From positions 16,960,254 to 17,024,253 of the forward strand of contig NC_053501.1 in NCBI RefSeq assembly GCF_905171775.1: a DNA stretch of 64,000 nt, read 5' to 3'. Within the stretch, counting starts at the first letter, position 1. Each line of letters starts with the position of its first letter. Shown one piece after another: positions 31,230-41,494 of the stretch. The notes under the pieces were generated by a model. That model was not told the DNA's origin and did not search any database. It was given only the letters and a program-made list of their open reading frames with translations. The translations under genes were made by a program, and so were the position numbers. Origin of the DNA: Rana temporaria. Its lineage: Eukaryota > Chordata > Amphibia > Anura > Ranidae.

Positions 31230-31950
31230 TTAACCCTCCTGGCGGTATTCCCGAGCGTGACTGATTTTTTGTGCCAAAATCAGTAACCCCGAGTCACGCT
31301 CAGGGTAGCTATGCAGAGCCTGCAGCGCACGCTGGCTTACCTTGTTCCTGGATCCAGCGATGTCATCGCGCTGTGTGAGTGAGCGGGACCTCGCTCTATT
31401 CACACAGTGTTTTCCTGTGCCGCCGATCTCCGGCGGCACAGGAGGACACCGATCTCCCTACCCTAGATAGGTTCCTGTGTGGTGAACTGTAGATTGTCCA
31501 TAGCAACCAAAAGTGTCCCTTTATGTCAAAAATGGTTTTAGATCAGCTAGAAAACAGCGATAAAAAAATTATAATCACTTGCAGAATTGTGCGATAGCGA
31601 TTTGTGGGGAAATTCGGCATAAAAAAAAATAAAAATAATGACCGCAACAATTCTGCAACTGAGCAAATTTCAGTGATTTTGATTTGATTACATTATTGAA
31701 TCATTTTTATTATAATTATATTATTATTTGTTAGAATTATTTATAATTATTTATTATATTATAATTTATAATTTTGTTTTTAAAATAATGTCATACCCGG
31801 GATGCCTATTAGACTCTGGTTTGGTCAGATTTAAGCAAGTTATTCCTAAGAATTACAGGCCTACAGTATAAAACGAAAAATTTCCTTGCAAATAATGGTA
31901 CCGCTTTCAGCATCTTTTTTCTGAAAGAATCATACCGCCAGGGAGGTTAA
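31230..31950. mobile_element. TTAA MITE with CCTCCTGGCGGTAT ends, 721 bp
   Basis: TTAA at 31230-31233 and 31947-31950; ends TTAACCCTCCTGGCGGTATT and ATACCGCCAGGGAGGTTAA. GC-rich left third with ATCTCCGGCGGCACAGGA, AT-rich right part (TTATTATAATTATATT near 31700). The empty site in copy 1 of the host repeat reads ...TATACTTTATTAAAAACC. PiggyBac-like by target and CC termini. Confidence 0.88.
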
Positions 31951-32394
31951 AAAACAATGTGTTAAGATTCATACAATTTACATGTGCACAAGCACATATA
32001 CAAAGAAACGGGGAGAGCATCTCCATCCAACAAAAAACAAGAATGACGAGGGATCCCAAACGCATTTCGACTCGCAAAGTCTTCTTCGGGTTTTTTTTTT
32101 AAAACAATGAGATGGATAGATTTTGAAAGGTAAATAACAGCTAAGATGTAAAACAAGCACCAAAACAAAAAATATACACATGTTGAACAATTTAACATTT
32201 TGGCTTCAAAATAACTCTGTGTACTAAATAAAGACCAGATATATGCAGACACCATCAGGAACTCCCCAGGTGACCCACCGGCAAGAATTTAGTTCAAAGG
32301 ACGATGACCTAATGTCAAAAAAGTTATACATAAATGTAAAAAAACAGGAAAAGGCACAACATATTTGACATGGTACCAGGGTAAGCTTGTAAAG

Positions 32395-32937
32395 CAGGGG
32401 TGGCCCGGGGGCCACATGTGGCACGCGGAGCCCTCTGATGTGACCCGTGACCTCCTGCTCTGGAATAGTGGGTTGGCAAGCCCAGATCGCAGGTTGCCGA
32501 CCAGCCATACCACAGCATCAGTGTTGTGAATGAAGCTGGTGGTATAAGCTGTTTTTTTTTTTTTTCCTCTACAGCGCCGGCTTTGCCACAGGGGGAGTCT
32601 ATAACAAAGTTCAGTTAACCTGCAGGATAGACACAGGTGCACTACGCTGCACTCACGGTGTGGGTAGACTGCAGTACATCAGTGTGAAAGCAGTCTTAGG
32701 CCCTTTTCACACGATCAGCCCGACCAAATGGGACCCTCAATTCACCTTTACAGTGATAGATGTCCATTTACGCTCACCTACCTCCAATCCAAAAAAACAG
32801 AAGGGAATTCGTCCTTTTCCATCTGGGCAGATCAGAGGGCCTATAGAGTAGCCGTGACCTGTCATCCACCCGCTTCGCTCTTTGTGGCCCCGCGACTGGT
32901 TACCAAGTTGCTTAAGTGGCCCTCGCTATTCAAAAGG
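32395..32937. mobile_element. 543-bp insertion with 8-bp TSD (hAT type)
   Basis: Comparison with copy 1 (GTAAACTTGTAAAGTATCTGG near 30510) shows a clean insertion: TTGTAAAG is duplicated at 32387-32394 and 32938-32945. The left end CAGGGGTGGCCC and the following CCCTCTGATGTGACCCGTGA match the inverted end at 34070. The right end (...GGCCCTCGCTATTCAAAAGG) does not mirror the left, so this is a rearranged or internally recombined hAT element. Confidence 0.8.
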
Positions 32938-33313
32938 TTGTAAAGTATCTGGACCTGGATATAACCAGTTTCACAGAACAATGTTAACGTGGTCATAGAT
33001 GGACAAGTACAGGGTGAAGCCAAGTCAAACTGAGTCAATATGTCAGTAGTTGGATTGATATCCCAGTAGGGACATAATACACATGGTTGCTAAATAAACT
33101 TACTTGATAGATGAAACCAACCACATAAGTACAAAGATACGAGGGACTTTGTTATAAGTCATTGCAGATAAGTAATTGCCACTGGTGGAAGATGGGGTAG
33201 CCAGGGAGTTTGTTGTGTCCCTTTTTTTTATAAAGAAAACTATTTACAAAGGCAGTTATAAAAGCCAACCTTCTACAGAGTATATAACAATCACATCCTA
33301 CAAAAGGTACTAA

Positions 33314-33318
<5 letters not shown>

Positions 33319-33390
<72 letters not shown>

Positions 33391-33404
33391 GTATGTATGT
33401 ATGT
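33319..33404. repeat. (TA)n followed by (TATG)n microsatellite
   Basis: About 34 TA units then GTATGTATGTATGTAT. Simple repeat. Confidence 0.95.
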
Positions 33405-33809
33405 AGCAGGGTGCCACTTTGCAATGTGGCTAAAAGACAACCGTATATAAGGAAGGAACTCGGCTCCCTTTCGGTGGCCACTTATTATATGGCATTCTCT
33501 TGTTTGGTTTTGTTTTATTTACAGCAGTGGATTATGGGGTTTGGAGTGCAGGGAGAGAGACTCCATTGCCTTGGGTGTGAGACAAGACTACGATGCCCAG
33601 AGTGCAACTGTGCCACCCCAAAGTGCTTTGCACCCCGCACAGCCTGCTGGGTGAGGGAATTTAAGGAGGGGGAAGTCCTTCGGCTCGCTCTCTTGGGACC
33701 ACCTCTCCTAGCAAGCGGAAGGCCTGTGCAGAGGCCTGCTTCCATGAAACCTAGCTCACTCTACTCTCTGCACTTTGCCATAGATTTCTATTATATCCTG
33801 TAGGTGTGG

Positions 33810-34070
33810 TGCACTTTCAGAAAGCACCCGAAACTCACAGATAATAGAAGTCTATGGCTCAGTGCAGGTAACCCACAGGTGCACTGCTCTGCACCTGCAG
33901 ATCAGTTTAAAAGCAGCCCAGTAACCACTGCAGAACAGACATGCCCATATATACACTGATTTTAGTAATAAATTTACCTTTAATAACGGTCTTCTATTCT
34001 GTTCCATCCCAGAGCTGGAGGTCACGGGTCACATCAGAGGGCTCCAGGGGCCACTGGTTGGGCACCCCTG
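33810..34070. mobile_element. hAT terminal fragment
   Basis: Ends GGTCACGGGTCACATCAGAG...GGCCACTGGTTGGGCACCCCTG, the inverse of the left end at 32395. The sequence after it (GTGTAAGC) only partly resembles the TSD there. Its own left end was not found; 33405-33810 has no recognisable feature apart from a weak GTGCAGGGAGAG-type unique stretch. Confidence 0.6.
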
Positions 34071-34171
34071 GTGTAAGCGGTATATGACCTTCCTTCTTGT
34101 GGAACCAACAGGGCTTCTTATATGATATATTTACAATTCCAGCCCTATCCACCTTCACATTTTAAGTAAAT

Positions 34172-35815
34172 ACTTGTCCATCTATGACAGTGGTTCTCAA
34201 CCTGGGGGTCGGGACCCCCTCGGGGGTCGAATGAGGATTTGCCAGGGGTCACTGAATCCTGGTCTTTTCCTGAAGCCTTCATCACTCTCCCAGCCTTTTT
34301 TCTATCCCTGGAGCCTGTGGCCACCCAGATGGGTTGTTCCTGGAACCCGCAGCCGCCCACTCAGCCTCTTCGCAGTTGCCCATTAAGTTCACGGCATGGC
34401 TGGGGGGCAAAGACTAGAGGTCAGCTGACTGGTGAGAAATGTGAAGTGGGAGGGGCTGGAGGAGACCCTATATCCCGATTTCGGCATCAGAGACACCACA
34501 AAGTCGAAAACACAGTGAGTGACACTACCTGTGATTATAGTTGCCATTAAAAGGACTCGGGGAGGGCTAAATGCCTGTGGGTTAGGGGCGCAAATTACTT
34601 GTTTTGCCTTGGGTGCTGACAACCCACGCTACGAAAATAATTTTACTGTTAGGGGTCCCCACAACTCGGGAAATGTTATCAAGGGGTCACGGCACTAGAG
34701 GGTTGAGAACCACTGATCTATGACCACATTAAGCATTGTTCTGTGGAGCTGGTTATATCGAAGTCCAGATACTCTACAAGCTTACCCTGGTACTATGTCA
34801 AATATGTTATGCCTTTTTCTTCTTTTTGTGGGTTTTTACATTTATCTATAACTTTTTTGACATTAGCCCATTGTCCCTTGAACTATCTGTTGGCCGCTGT
34901 GTTACCTGGGGAGGTCCCGATGGTGTCTGCATACATCTGGTCTTCACTTAGTACATTGTGAGTTGTTTTTTATCCAAGAATGTTAAATTCAACGTGTATA
35001 TTTTTTGTTTTTTGTATTGGTTTTACTTGTTGGCTGTTATTTACCTTGCTAAATCTATCCATCTCATTGTTTTAAAGAACCCCCTGAAGAAGACTTTGCA
35101 AGTCGAAATGCATTGGGGTCCATCTTGTCATTCCTGTCCTTTTGATGGATGGAGATTCTCTCCCCCTTTCTTTGTATATGTGATTGTGCATATGTCAATT
35201 GTATGAATTTTAACAAACCCATTATGTTTTTTTTAAAACAACTATATACTGTTTTTGGATTTTATTATAATGGTTTGGAATGGTGCCTAAAAATACTTTC
35301 CAAAGTATTGCTCTTCTTGTTCTGTTTGTCTGGATGTGGCACCAATTTTCGAGCCGCTAAGGCATATCTGATACAATTTACCTAGAATGCAAAACTTCAA
35401 AGATTAAGCGGCATCTTTGATAGGGGTGCACACAGAACAAGAAAGTCATTGACCTCTATGGCTGCTGTCGTTGTTCAACAACCTCCAAATCATCACAGCT
35501 GGTAGGATATGTCCCATTTCTGATGACTCTGTAGCCCAAAAAATACTCTTTGCTATCCTTTGGGGTCAAAACTCTCACTTGGCATTAGCTTAATCAGAAT
35601 ACACTATGCGGAAATCTCCTGTGTTATCTGTTAGTACAGCTGCTGACTGGATTATCTGTGAGCTGTGCTGGCCCATTCATACATTCATGTATGCCATTTT
35701 ACTTGATTGCATTTACATTTTAATGTAATATTCATTGTGGGCATTTACAGTGGAACTCCAGCCAAACACAACACTCTATTAACCCAATTATTTATTAGTT
35801 AAAACCCATAAGATT
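34172..35815 (-). repeat. Unclassified repeat, copy 3 (inverted A then B)
   Basis: Reverse complement of copy 2: ATGGATGGAGATTCTC, CTGAAGAAGACTTTGCAAGTC, TTTCGAGCCGCTAAGGCATAT, AACAAGAAAGTCATTGACCT and CAGTGGAACTCCAGCC appear in inverted order. It ends near 35815 at GTTAAAACCC, where copy 2 has GGTTTTAAC, defining the B boundary. Interrupted by the hAT element at 34188-34715. Confidence 0.8.
34188..34715. mobile_element. hAT-type element, 528 bp, perfect TSD
   Basis: Starts CAGTGGTTCTCAACCTGGGG and ends GGGTTGAGAACCACTG. Flanked by ATCTATGA (34180-34187 and 34716-34723). Next to the ends, GGTCGGGACCCCCTCGGGG has local symmetry. The other copies of the host repeat keep the empty site (CCATCTATGAC in inverse of copy 1). 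CAGTGGTTCTCAACC is the classic hAT-Charlie-style terminus. Confidence 0.94.
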
Positions 35816-36014
35816 TTAAATACTACTAGTTTTATTATTTCAAATCTATCTTTGGGTATTCATAACTTTCAGGAGCAGATGACCCATTTTGGTGTGATGA
35901 TGGCTATTCATAGTCCCATCAAGCAGGCTTATAATCAGTATGTTATATAGGAAGATGCAGAAATGCAAGCTCTGAATAGCGGTGTATGGCCACACCGTTA
36001 TGTCGGGTCAGGGT

Positions 36015-36195
36015 TTATTTACATAAAACACGCCCACCTCTTCACAATTTGAATTAGGCGCGCTTACGCCGGCCTATTTACGCTACGCCGCCGTAACTTA
36101 GGAGGCAAGTGCTTTGTGAATACAGCACTTGCCTCTCTGACTTACAGCGGCGTAGCGTATATGCGATACGCTACGCCTGCACAAAGTTAAGCCAG
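36015..36195 (+). mobile_element. Right-end fragment of GCGTAGC-rich family
   Basis: ACATAAAACACGCCC, TTGAATTAGGCGCGCTTACG, CGGCGTAGCGTATATGCG and AGGCAAGTGCTTTGTGAATA match 55255-55410 and 57365-57440 in order. A partial copy; no left end. Confidence 0.75.
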
Positions 36196-36227
36196 TTTTT
36201 TTTTAATCTGGCTATTTATCTAAACCT

Positions 36228-36372
36228 TCTCCCTGTGTCAGCTGATACCCCCCATGGCTTTCAATACCATTTCTATGCTGACGACACACAGATCTATCTT
36301 TTTACCTTTTTTAGGCTTACTGCATCAGTCTCCTCACACACCACTAAATTACTAACAGACCTACATAAGTGT
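36228..36372 (+). pseudogene. LINE reverse transcriptase core fragment
   Basis: The translated piece PHGFQYHFYADDTQIYLF is the YADD catalytic-site region of CR1/L2/Jockey-group non-LTR reverse transcriptases, followed by diverged sequence with TTKLLTDLHK. Only about 45 codons are recognisable. The downstream C-terminal relic at 39110-39800 could belong to the same original insertion, separated later by the TTAA element at 37080-38347; this is inference. Confidence 0.75.
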
Positions 36373-36418
36373 GCGCAGCCTATTGCATTAGGGTGTGCAC
36401 CCCAAAACTCCAACACAC

Positions 36419-36429
36419 GTGTGTGTGTG

Positions 36430-36471
<42 letters not shown>
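36419..36471. repeat. (GT)n(AT)n microsatellite
   Basis: GTGTGTGTGCGTGTGTG then about 16 AT units. It is preceded by GCATTAGGGTGTGCACCCC, which also occurs at 61078-61098 next to another GT/AT tract, so the microsatellite is part of a repeat. Confidence 0.9.
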
Positions 36472-36474
<3 letters not shown>

Positions 36475-37033
36475 TCTTGTTTATAAATTAAAATCTACCC
36501 TTGCAGTAGGGTCCTCTATACTGCATGGGTTAAATGCTCACTTAGTCTAGGGGCAAAGGATTAAGTTATAAATACCTAAAGGATAGATATGGCTGTCATT
36601 GCAGTGCTGTAGGCAGTGTGAATGAACTACAGGAGCGCTGTATAAGGCGCTACCAAACTGGCCACAAAGATCCTGCTTGCAGGACTTTTTCGTATGTCCT
36701 TCAAGCGCACTGCACCAGTGTAAAAGCACTCAGTCTCTCACACCGGGGTGTGAAAGGTTTCTTAAGTTATTGCCTGTGGTCACACTCCAGCCTCCCTATT
36801 ATACCATACAGGGTTGATGTCCCTGTATGGTGTGTAATGATGTCAAGGCTTTGGGTGAAGGAAGAGAGATTAGAATCAGGTAAGTGAAAGAGGTTACCCC
36901 CCTCCCCCTAAACTCACACACTGCAAGGGTGGACTTTTTTTTACTGTCCTGGAGTTGGGCTGTATTATTATGCTAAGATTTTTTGATAGGTTAGGAATCC
37001 CTGGGACTTTTGAGGCGCTACATGGATGTATTC

Positions 37034-37035
<2 letters not shown>

Positions 37036-37069
<34 letters not shown>
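37036..37069. repeat. (CA)17 microsatellite
   Basis: Perfect CA dinucleotide tract. Confidence 0.95.
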
Positions 37070-37070
<1 letters not shown>

Positions 37071-37079
37071 TATATTAAT

Positions 37080-38347
37080 AACCACTTCCATACAGGGCAC
37101 TTATACACCTTCCAGACCAATTTTCAGTTTTCAGTGCTGTTGCACTTTGAATGACAATTGCGCGGTCATGCTACACTGTACTCAAACTACATTTTTATCA
37201 TTTTGTTTACACAAATAGTGCTTTCTTTTGGTGGTATTTGATCACCTCTGGGATTTTTATTTTCTGTTAAAAAAAAAAAAAAAAATGACCGAAAATTTTC
37301 TCCTTCACTTATGGGCACTGATGGTACTGCACTGACGGGCACTGATAAGGCAGCACTGATGGGCACCGATGAGGTGGCACCAATGAGGTGGCATTGATGG
37401 GCACTGATAGGCGGCACGGATAGGCACGGATGGGCACTGATAGGCAGCCCGGTGGGCACTGATAGGCGGCACGGATGGGCACTGATAGGTGGCACGGATG
37501 GGCACTGATAGGTGGCACGGATGGGCACTGATAGGCGGCACGGATGGGCACGGATAGGCGGCACTGATGGGCGACACGGATGGGCACTGATGGGCGACAC
37601 GGATGGGCACTGATGGGCGACACGGATGGGCACTGATGGGTGACACGGATGGGCAAGGATGGGCACTGATGGGCGACACAGATGGGCACTGATGGGTGGC
37701 ACTAATGGGCGGCACGGATGGGCACTGATGGGCACTGAAGGGCGGCATGGATGGGCACTGAAGGGCGGCATGGATGGGCACTGATGGGCGGCACAGATGG
37801 GCACTGATGGGCGGCATGGATGGGCACTGATAGGTGGCACTAATGTACTGTAATGTGTTGTACTAATGGATGCCAATTAGTGCCAAACAATAATGCCTGC
37901 CAATCAATAATGCCCATTGTGGGCACTGGCATCCATTATTAATTTCTGATTGTCATCCCTGGTGGTCTAGGGTGGCATACCTGTGGTGGGCATCCCTGGT
38001 GGTCCAATGTGGGCATCCTCGGGGGGCTGCGCTGATAATCGATCAGCACAAACCCCCCTGTCAGAGGAGCAGCCGATCGGCTCTCCTCTACTCGCGTCTG
38101 ACAGACGCGAGTAAGGAAAAACCGATTACCGTATTTTCCTGTTTACATCGTGTTCAGCCGTGATTAGACAGAGACTCCTTACCTAGATCGGTGTTACGGG
38201 GTGTCAGACTGACACCCCGCAACAACAATCGCCGCGATGTACTCCCCCGGGGGCGAGCAGCGGCTCAATATCCTGATGACGTCTGGTCAGGATATTGAAA
38301 CCACTTTCCCGCCGTCATTTTGTAATAGGGTGGGCAGCAAGTGGTTA
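37080..38347. mobile_element. TTAACCACTT-family element, inverted relative to 15010
   Basis: Inverted ends AACCACTTCC and AAGTGGTT. GACAATTGCGCGGTCATG, AGTGCTTTCTTTTGGTGG, the minisatellite, CACTCGCGTCT-type hairpins and GGGTGTCAGACTGACACCCC appear in the reverse order of 15010-16121. The flanking tetranucleotides (ATAA / TTAT region) no longer show a clean TTAA duplication. Confidence 0.75.
37312..37850. repeat. Minisatellite of GATGGGCACTGATGGGCGGCAC units
   Basis: Array of GGGCACTGAT(A/G)GG and GGC(A/G)(G/A)CA blocks, about 12-24 bp period, over 530 bp. It is the inverse of the unit in 15530-15835. Long open frames across it on the minus strand (Ala-His-Pro-Cys-Arg-Pro-Ser-Val-Pro-type repeats) are products of the tandem repeat. 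Confidence 0.9.
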
Positions 38348-38349
38348 TA

Positions 38350-39100
38350 AAATGATTATAACAGGATATAATGTGTATGTGGAATACATTTATGTAGCAC
38401 CTCAGAAGTCCCAGTAATTCCTAACCTGTTCAAGAATGAAACGGGTTTACAGCACAGAATTGTATAGTGGAAAAGGCAGAGAAGGAGAGTTCTCGCAGGT
38501 AAAGGCTGCCATCTGTCCTCTGAGATCTTCGGTCATCCCCAGGGAGAGCTCTTGTGTGTGTTGGACAGGAGGAAAGTGATTAGAGGTGCACTGTGATTTC
38601 TTCCTGCTCTGCCCACCTGTACTGGAGCTGTGAAAGCCCTGACTCAGCCAGACAGGAACCCGAGGGGAGAGAGTTTCCCCCCAAATGCTACATCAGATAG
38701 GAGCTCGGCAAGCTGTCTTCTGGCAACACAGGGCATAGGATGGTGGGTAACTCCTGTGAGGATTGCAACCACAGCTGTGAAGTAAGCAGTCAGGAATTAT
38801 CCGATACTGTCTGAAGTTCACGTGCTACATCTCTGACATCGGGCAGCGAATTGATATTGAGATGTCAGGGATGCTGTAGCCGGAACTACAGAGTCGGCAT
38901 CGGAAAATGCGTCAGACTGCTTGCTTACTCCGTGGCCAGTGGCTGCAGTACCCACAGGAGTTGCACATCCTTGACAAATGGTCCCACTTGCAGCTACCAG
39001 TGTCAATTAACAGAGGTGAGGGAAAAAGAGTTCTCACAGATTTTAATAGCAAAAAAGCCAGGTGTGCCGGGCATTAGGGTTTGCCTAGGCACACCCGGCA
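38350..39100. other. No recognisable feature
   Basis: Unique-looking sequence. GATGTCAGGGATG / ATGTAGC-type short inversions near 38830-38880 are not convincing as an element. Confidence 0.35.
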
Positions 39101-39109
39101 CACCCCATG

Positions 39110-39800
39110 CGCACACCTATGCAGATTTATCGGTATAAATGTCACACTTCCTCAAACTCCGTCTATCCAAAACTGAGCTCACATTATTCCACCCATGGCC
39201 CATCCCCTGACATCTCTATCAAGATCAATGGCACAACAATCAATCCTTTCCCACATGCCGCATCCTGTATTATGAACATGTCCAAAATATGCCACTTCTT
39301 AACCAACCATACTACAAAGCTACTAATTACAACCCTGGTTATTTCTCACCTTGACTTTTGACTCCCTTCTCGTTGGCCTGCCTCTACATATGCTACCCCC
39401 ACCCCCCCTTCAGTTTGCCATGAATACTGTTGCCAGACTCCCCCCACCTTACCAGTCATTTGGTGTGGTCTCCCTCTTTCCACCACCCCTGCCTCCATTG
39501 GCGTCCACTCACCCAACAAATAAAATCAAAATACTAAAAACAACCTACAAAGCCATCCACAACTCTGCCCCCCGCTACATCAATAATCTTGTCTCAAAAT
39601 ACTAACCACGTTGTTCTCTTTGTGCCTCCCAAGTCTTTCTGCTCTCTAGTTACCTCCTCCCATGTTTGCCTCCAGGACTTATCCCAAGCCTCTCCCATCC
39701 TCTGGAACTCCTTATCCCTATCTGCCCCAACTGTCTCCTACTCTATCCACTTTTAGGCGACCTGTAAAAACACATCTCATCAGAGAGACCTATCACACTG
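39110..39800 (+). pseudogene. LINE reverse transcriptase C-terminus, multiply broken
   Basis: CR1/L2-group C-terminal relic. Pieces in changing frames: HFLKLRLSKTELTLF, PDISIKINGTTINP, CHFLTNHTTKLLITTLVISHLDF, then TTYKAIHNSAPRYINNLVSKY (to 39605), and SGTPYPYLPQLSPTLSTFRRPVKTHLI (about 39700-39780). At least three frame changes. The order matches the relic at 62890-63560, so both derive from the same or a closely related family. Confidence 0.78.
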
Positions 39801-39967
39801 TGCAAAGTGTTGGTGCTATATGTATTCTGTATAACGATGTTATAAGGAACCTCTAGAAAAGGTAATTGTGCTTAAGCAGTACCCTGAAAAATCAATCAAC
39901 CTTTGCCTTAAATCCTTTTTAAAAAATAGTAGCACACTTACTGTGCCTAAGCACTCCTGTTAGCTGT

Positions 39968-40689
39968 TGTCAGGAAAGGCTTCGCCATAGTACAGATGAA
40001 GTTTCAAGGTGCACACGCTGGTCGGGACTGGGCCAGGCAGATATTGAACCGGCGTGCGCACACTGATTCACAGCTGCGCACTTGTTACCAATACTGGTGC
40101 CAAATTGCCTATTTAAACAAAGCTACTGGACTGGATACTTACTGTTTGGTCTACAGCGTTCGGTGAGTGTGTCCCTGATTCCTGTGTTTGACCTCTGATC
40201 TTGACCTGGCATGCTTCTGACCATCTTTGCCTGCTACCTGCCTCTGCCTTCTGCTTTTGTTTGATCCACTCTCTGTTGCCGACAATGCTTGTGACTTGAC
40301 TACCCTGCTGTCTGTCGTCTTCGCCTGATCTGCCCGCCCGTTAACGACCTGGCTCGTCTGACCCTGCATCCAGCTCTTCCAGCCTTCTTCAGCTCCGTCA
40401 GTCCAACTTATCTTCTGCTTCCTGCTGTGTTTCCACAGTCTGTCACCAGCCAAGCCCTGTGCCAGCCTGTCTACTTTCAGCCTGTCCTGCAGTCTCATTT
40501 GCCTGCTGTCAGCTGCCTCATCTTCCAGTGATGTATTGGCTACTACCAGCGCAGACTACTGGACTAATCATAGGTGCTCATACCTAGCCGTGCTCTTGCC
40601 GCTACTGTCTCGCCATTAGTGGCCATCAAGCCGAAGCTGTAGGGGAGGCCTTCCTCTGCACATTGGGCTCACTGACCAGGTACATGACG
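39968..40689. mobile_element. Probable solo LTR
   Basis: A 722-bp segment starts TGTCAGGAAAGG and ends ...GTACATGACG (CA mutated to CG). It is flanked by the 5-bp repeat GCTGT (39963-39967, 40690-40694). A TATTTAAA box lies at about 40112-40119. The TG start, near-CA end and 5-bp duplication are what a solo LTR of a Ty3/gypsy-type element would leave. No internal region is present and no second copy in the window confirms it. Confidence 0.45.
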
Positions 40690-41057
40690 GCTGTATATCT
40701 GCAGTGTGAGATCCAAGGCACTGCTTCCTCTGATTTCTAGTCTTTTTAGATTTGGATTGGGAATTTGGTGATATCACTACTGTGCTGCTCACTGTTTACC
40801 TTGCTAGAGAAGAAGCTGTTAACAGTAACCGATGATCTGCAGTGCAAGGATCTCCCTGCTTCTTTTTCATTTGTTTTGTGGATCATCCACCTATAATATT
40901 CCACCAGTCATACGTTTTTACCAGTCATCAAGGGGGCAGTTTTGACATGCAGAGTCAAAGCCCCGCTCCTCTATGCAGATTGGTACTTCCAGACAGAGAC
41001 GTGGTGCAGAAGAAGGCATGGTAAGTCATCGCCCAACATTTTTCTGTCTGCCTTTTT

Positions 41058-41490
41058 CAAGCGGAGCTCCACCCAAAAGTGGAACTTGCGCTTTAAGCAC
41101 TCCTCACCCCCTGACATGCCACAATGGCATGTAATTTTTTGGGGAGGGAGTACCTTATTTTTAGTGGGACTTCCTGTCCCACTTCCTCCTTTTCTCTTTT
41201 TGGCCTCCTAGGCGACTCCTCCTCTCGCCCTAGGCAGCCTCTCCCTGCCAGCAATCATCTGGGATGCAAAACGGTGTGGGCCCAGCCGTGAAACTGTAAG
41301 CTGTCACGGCCAGGTGCCCACGGTTACTATGACGGTGCCAAGGAGAGGAGCGAGCCTCTGGGCGGCCGCATCGCTGGACCGTGGGGCAGGTAAGTGTCAG
41401 GTTATTAAAAATCAGCAGCTATGCTTTTTGTAGCTGCTGACTTTTAATAAACGAAAAAAAAAAACAAAAACAGGTGGAACTCTGCTTTAA
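41058..41490. mobile_element. TTAAAGCGG-type MITE, copy 2
   Basis: Left end (T)CAAGCGGAGCTCCACC, right end GGTGGAACTCTGCTTTAA. Shares GGTAAGTGTC, TCAGCAGCTA...TAGCTGCTGA, GACATGCCA..TGGCATGTAATT and CACTTCCTGTCCCACTTCC features with 55413-55838, and the terminal AGCAGCTAC pair with 6968-7451. Left TTAA mutated to TCAA. Confidence 0.75.
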
Positions 41491-41494
41491 GGCA

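Larger units (their letters stand above)
30650..33090. repeat. Unclassified repeat, copy 2 (parts B then A), with insertions
   Basis: Part B (about 30650-31220) starts GGTTTTAACTACTAAA, includes GTTTGGCTGGAGTTCCACTG, CAATGACTTTCTTGTTCTGTG and GGTAAATTGTATCAGATATGCC, and leads into part A, which ends near 33090. Part A is interrupted by 31230-31950 and 32395-32937. Copy 1 lies immediately upstream in the same orientation, so the two form a partial tandem array. Confidence 0.8.

Noticed and set aside
37187..37876. 229-codon frame with Ala-His-Pro-Cys-Arg-Pro-Ser-Val-Pro repeats
   Set aside because: Produced by the minisatellite, whose units stay open by chance; not a repeat protein gene.
38350..39100. 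Possible host promoter or exon in unique sequence
   Set aside because: No open frame or motif strong enough to support it.
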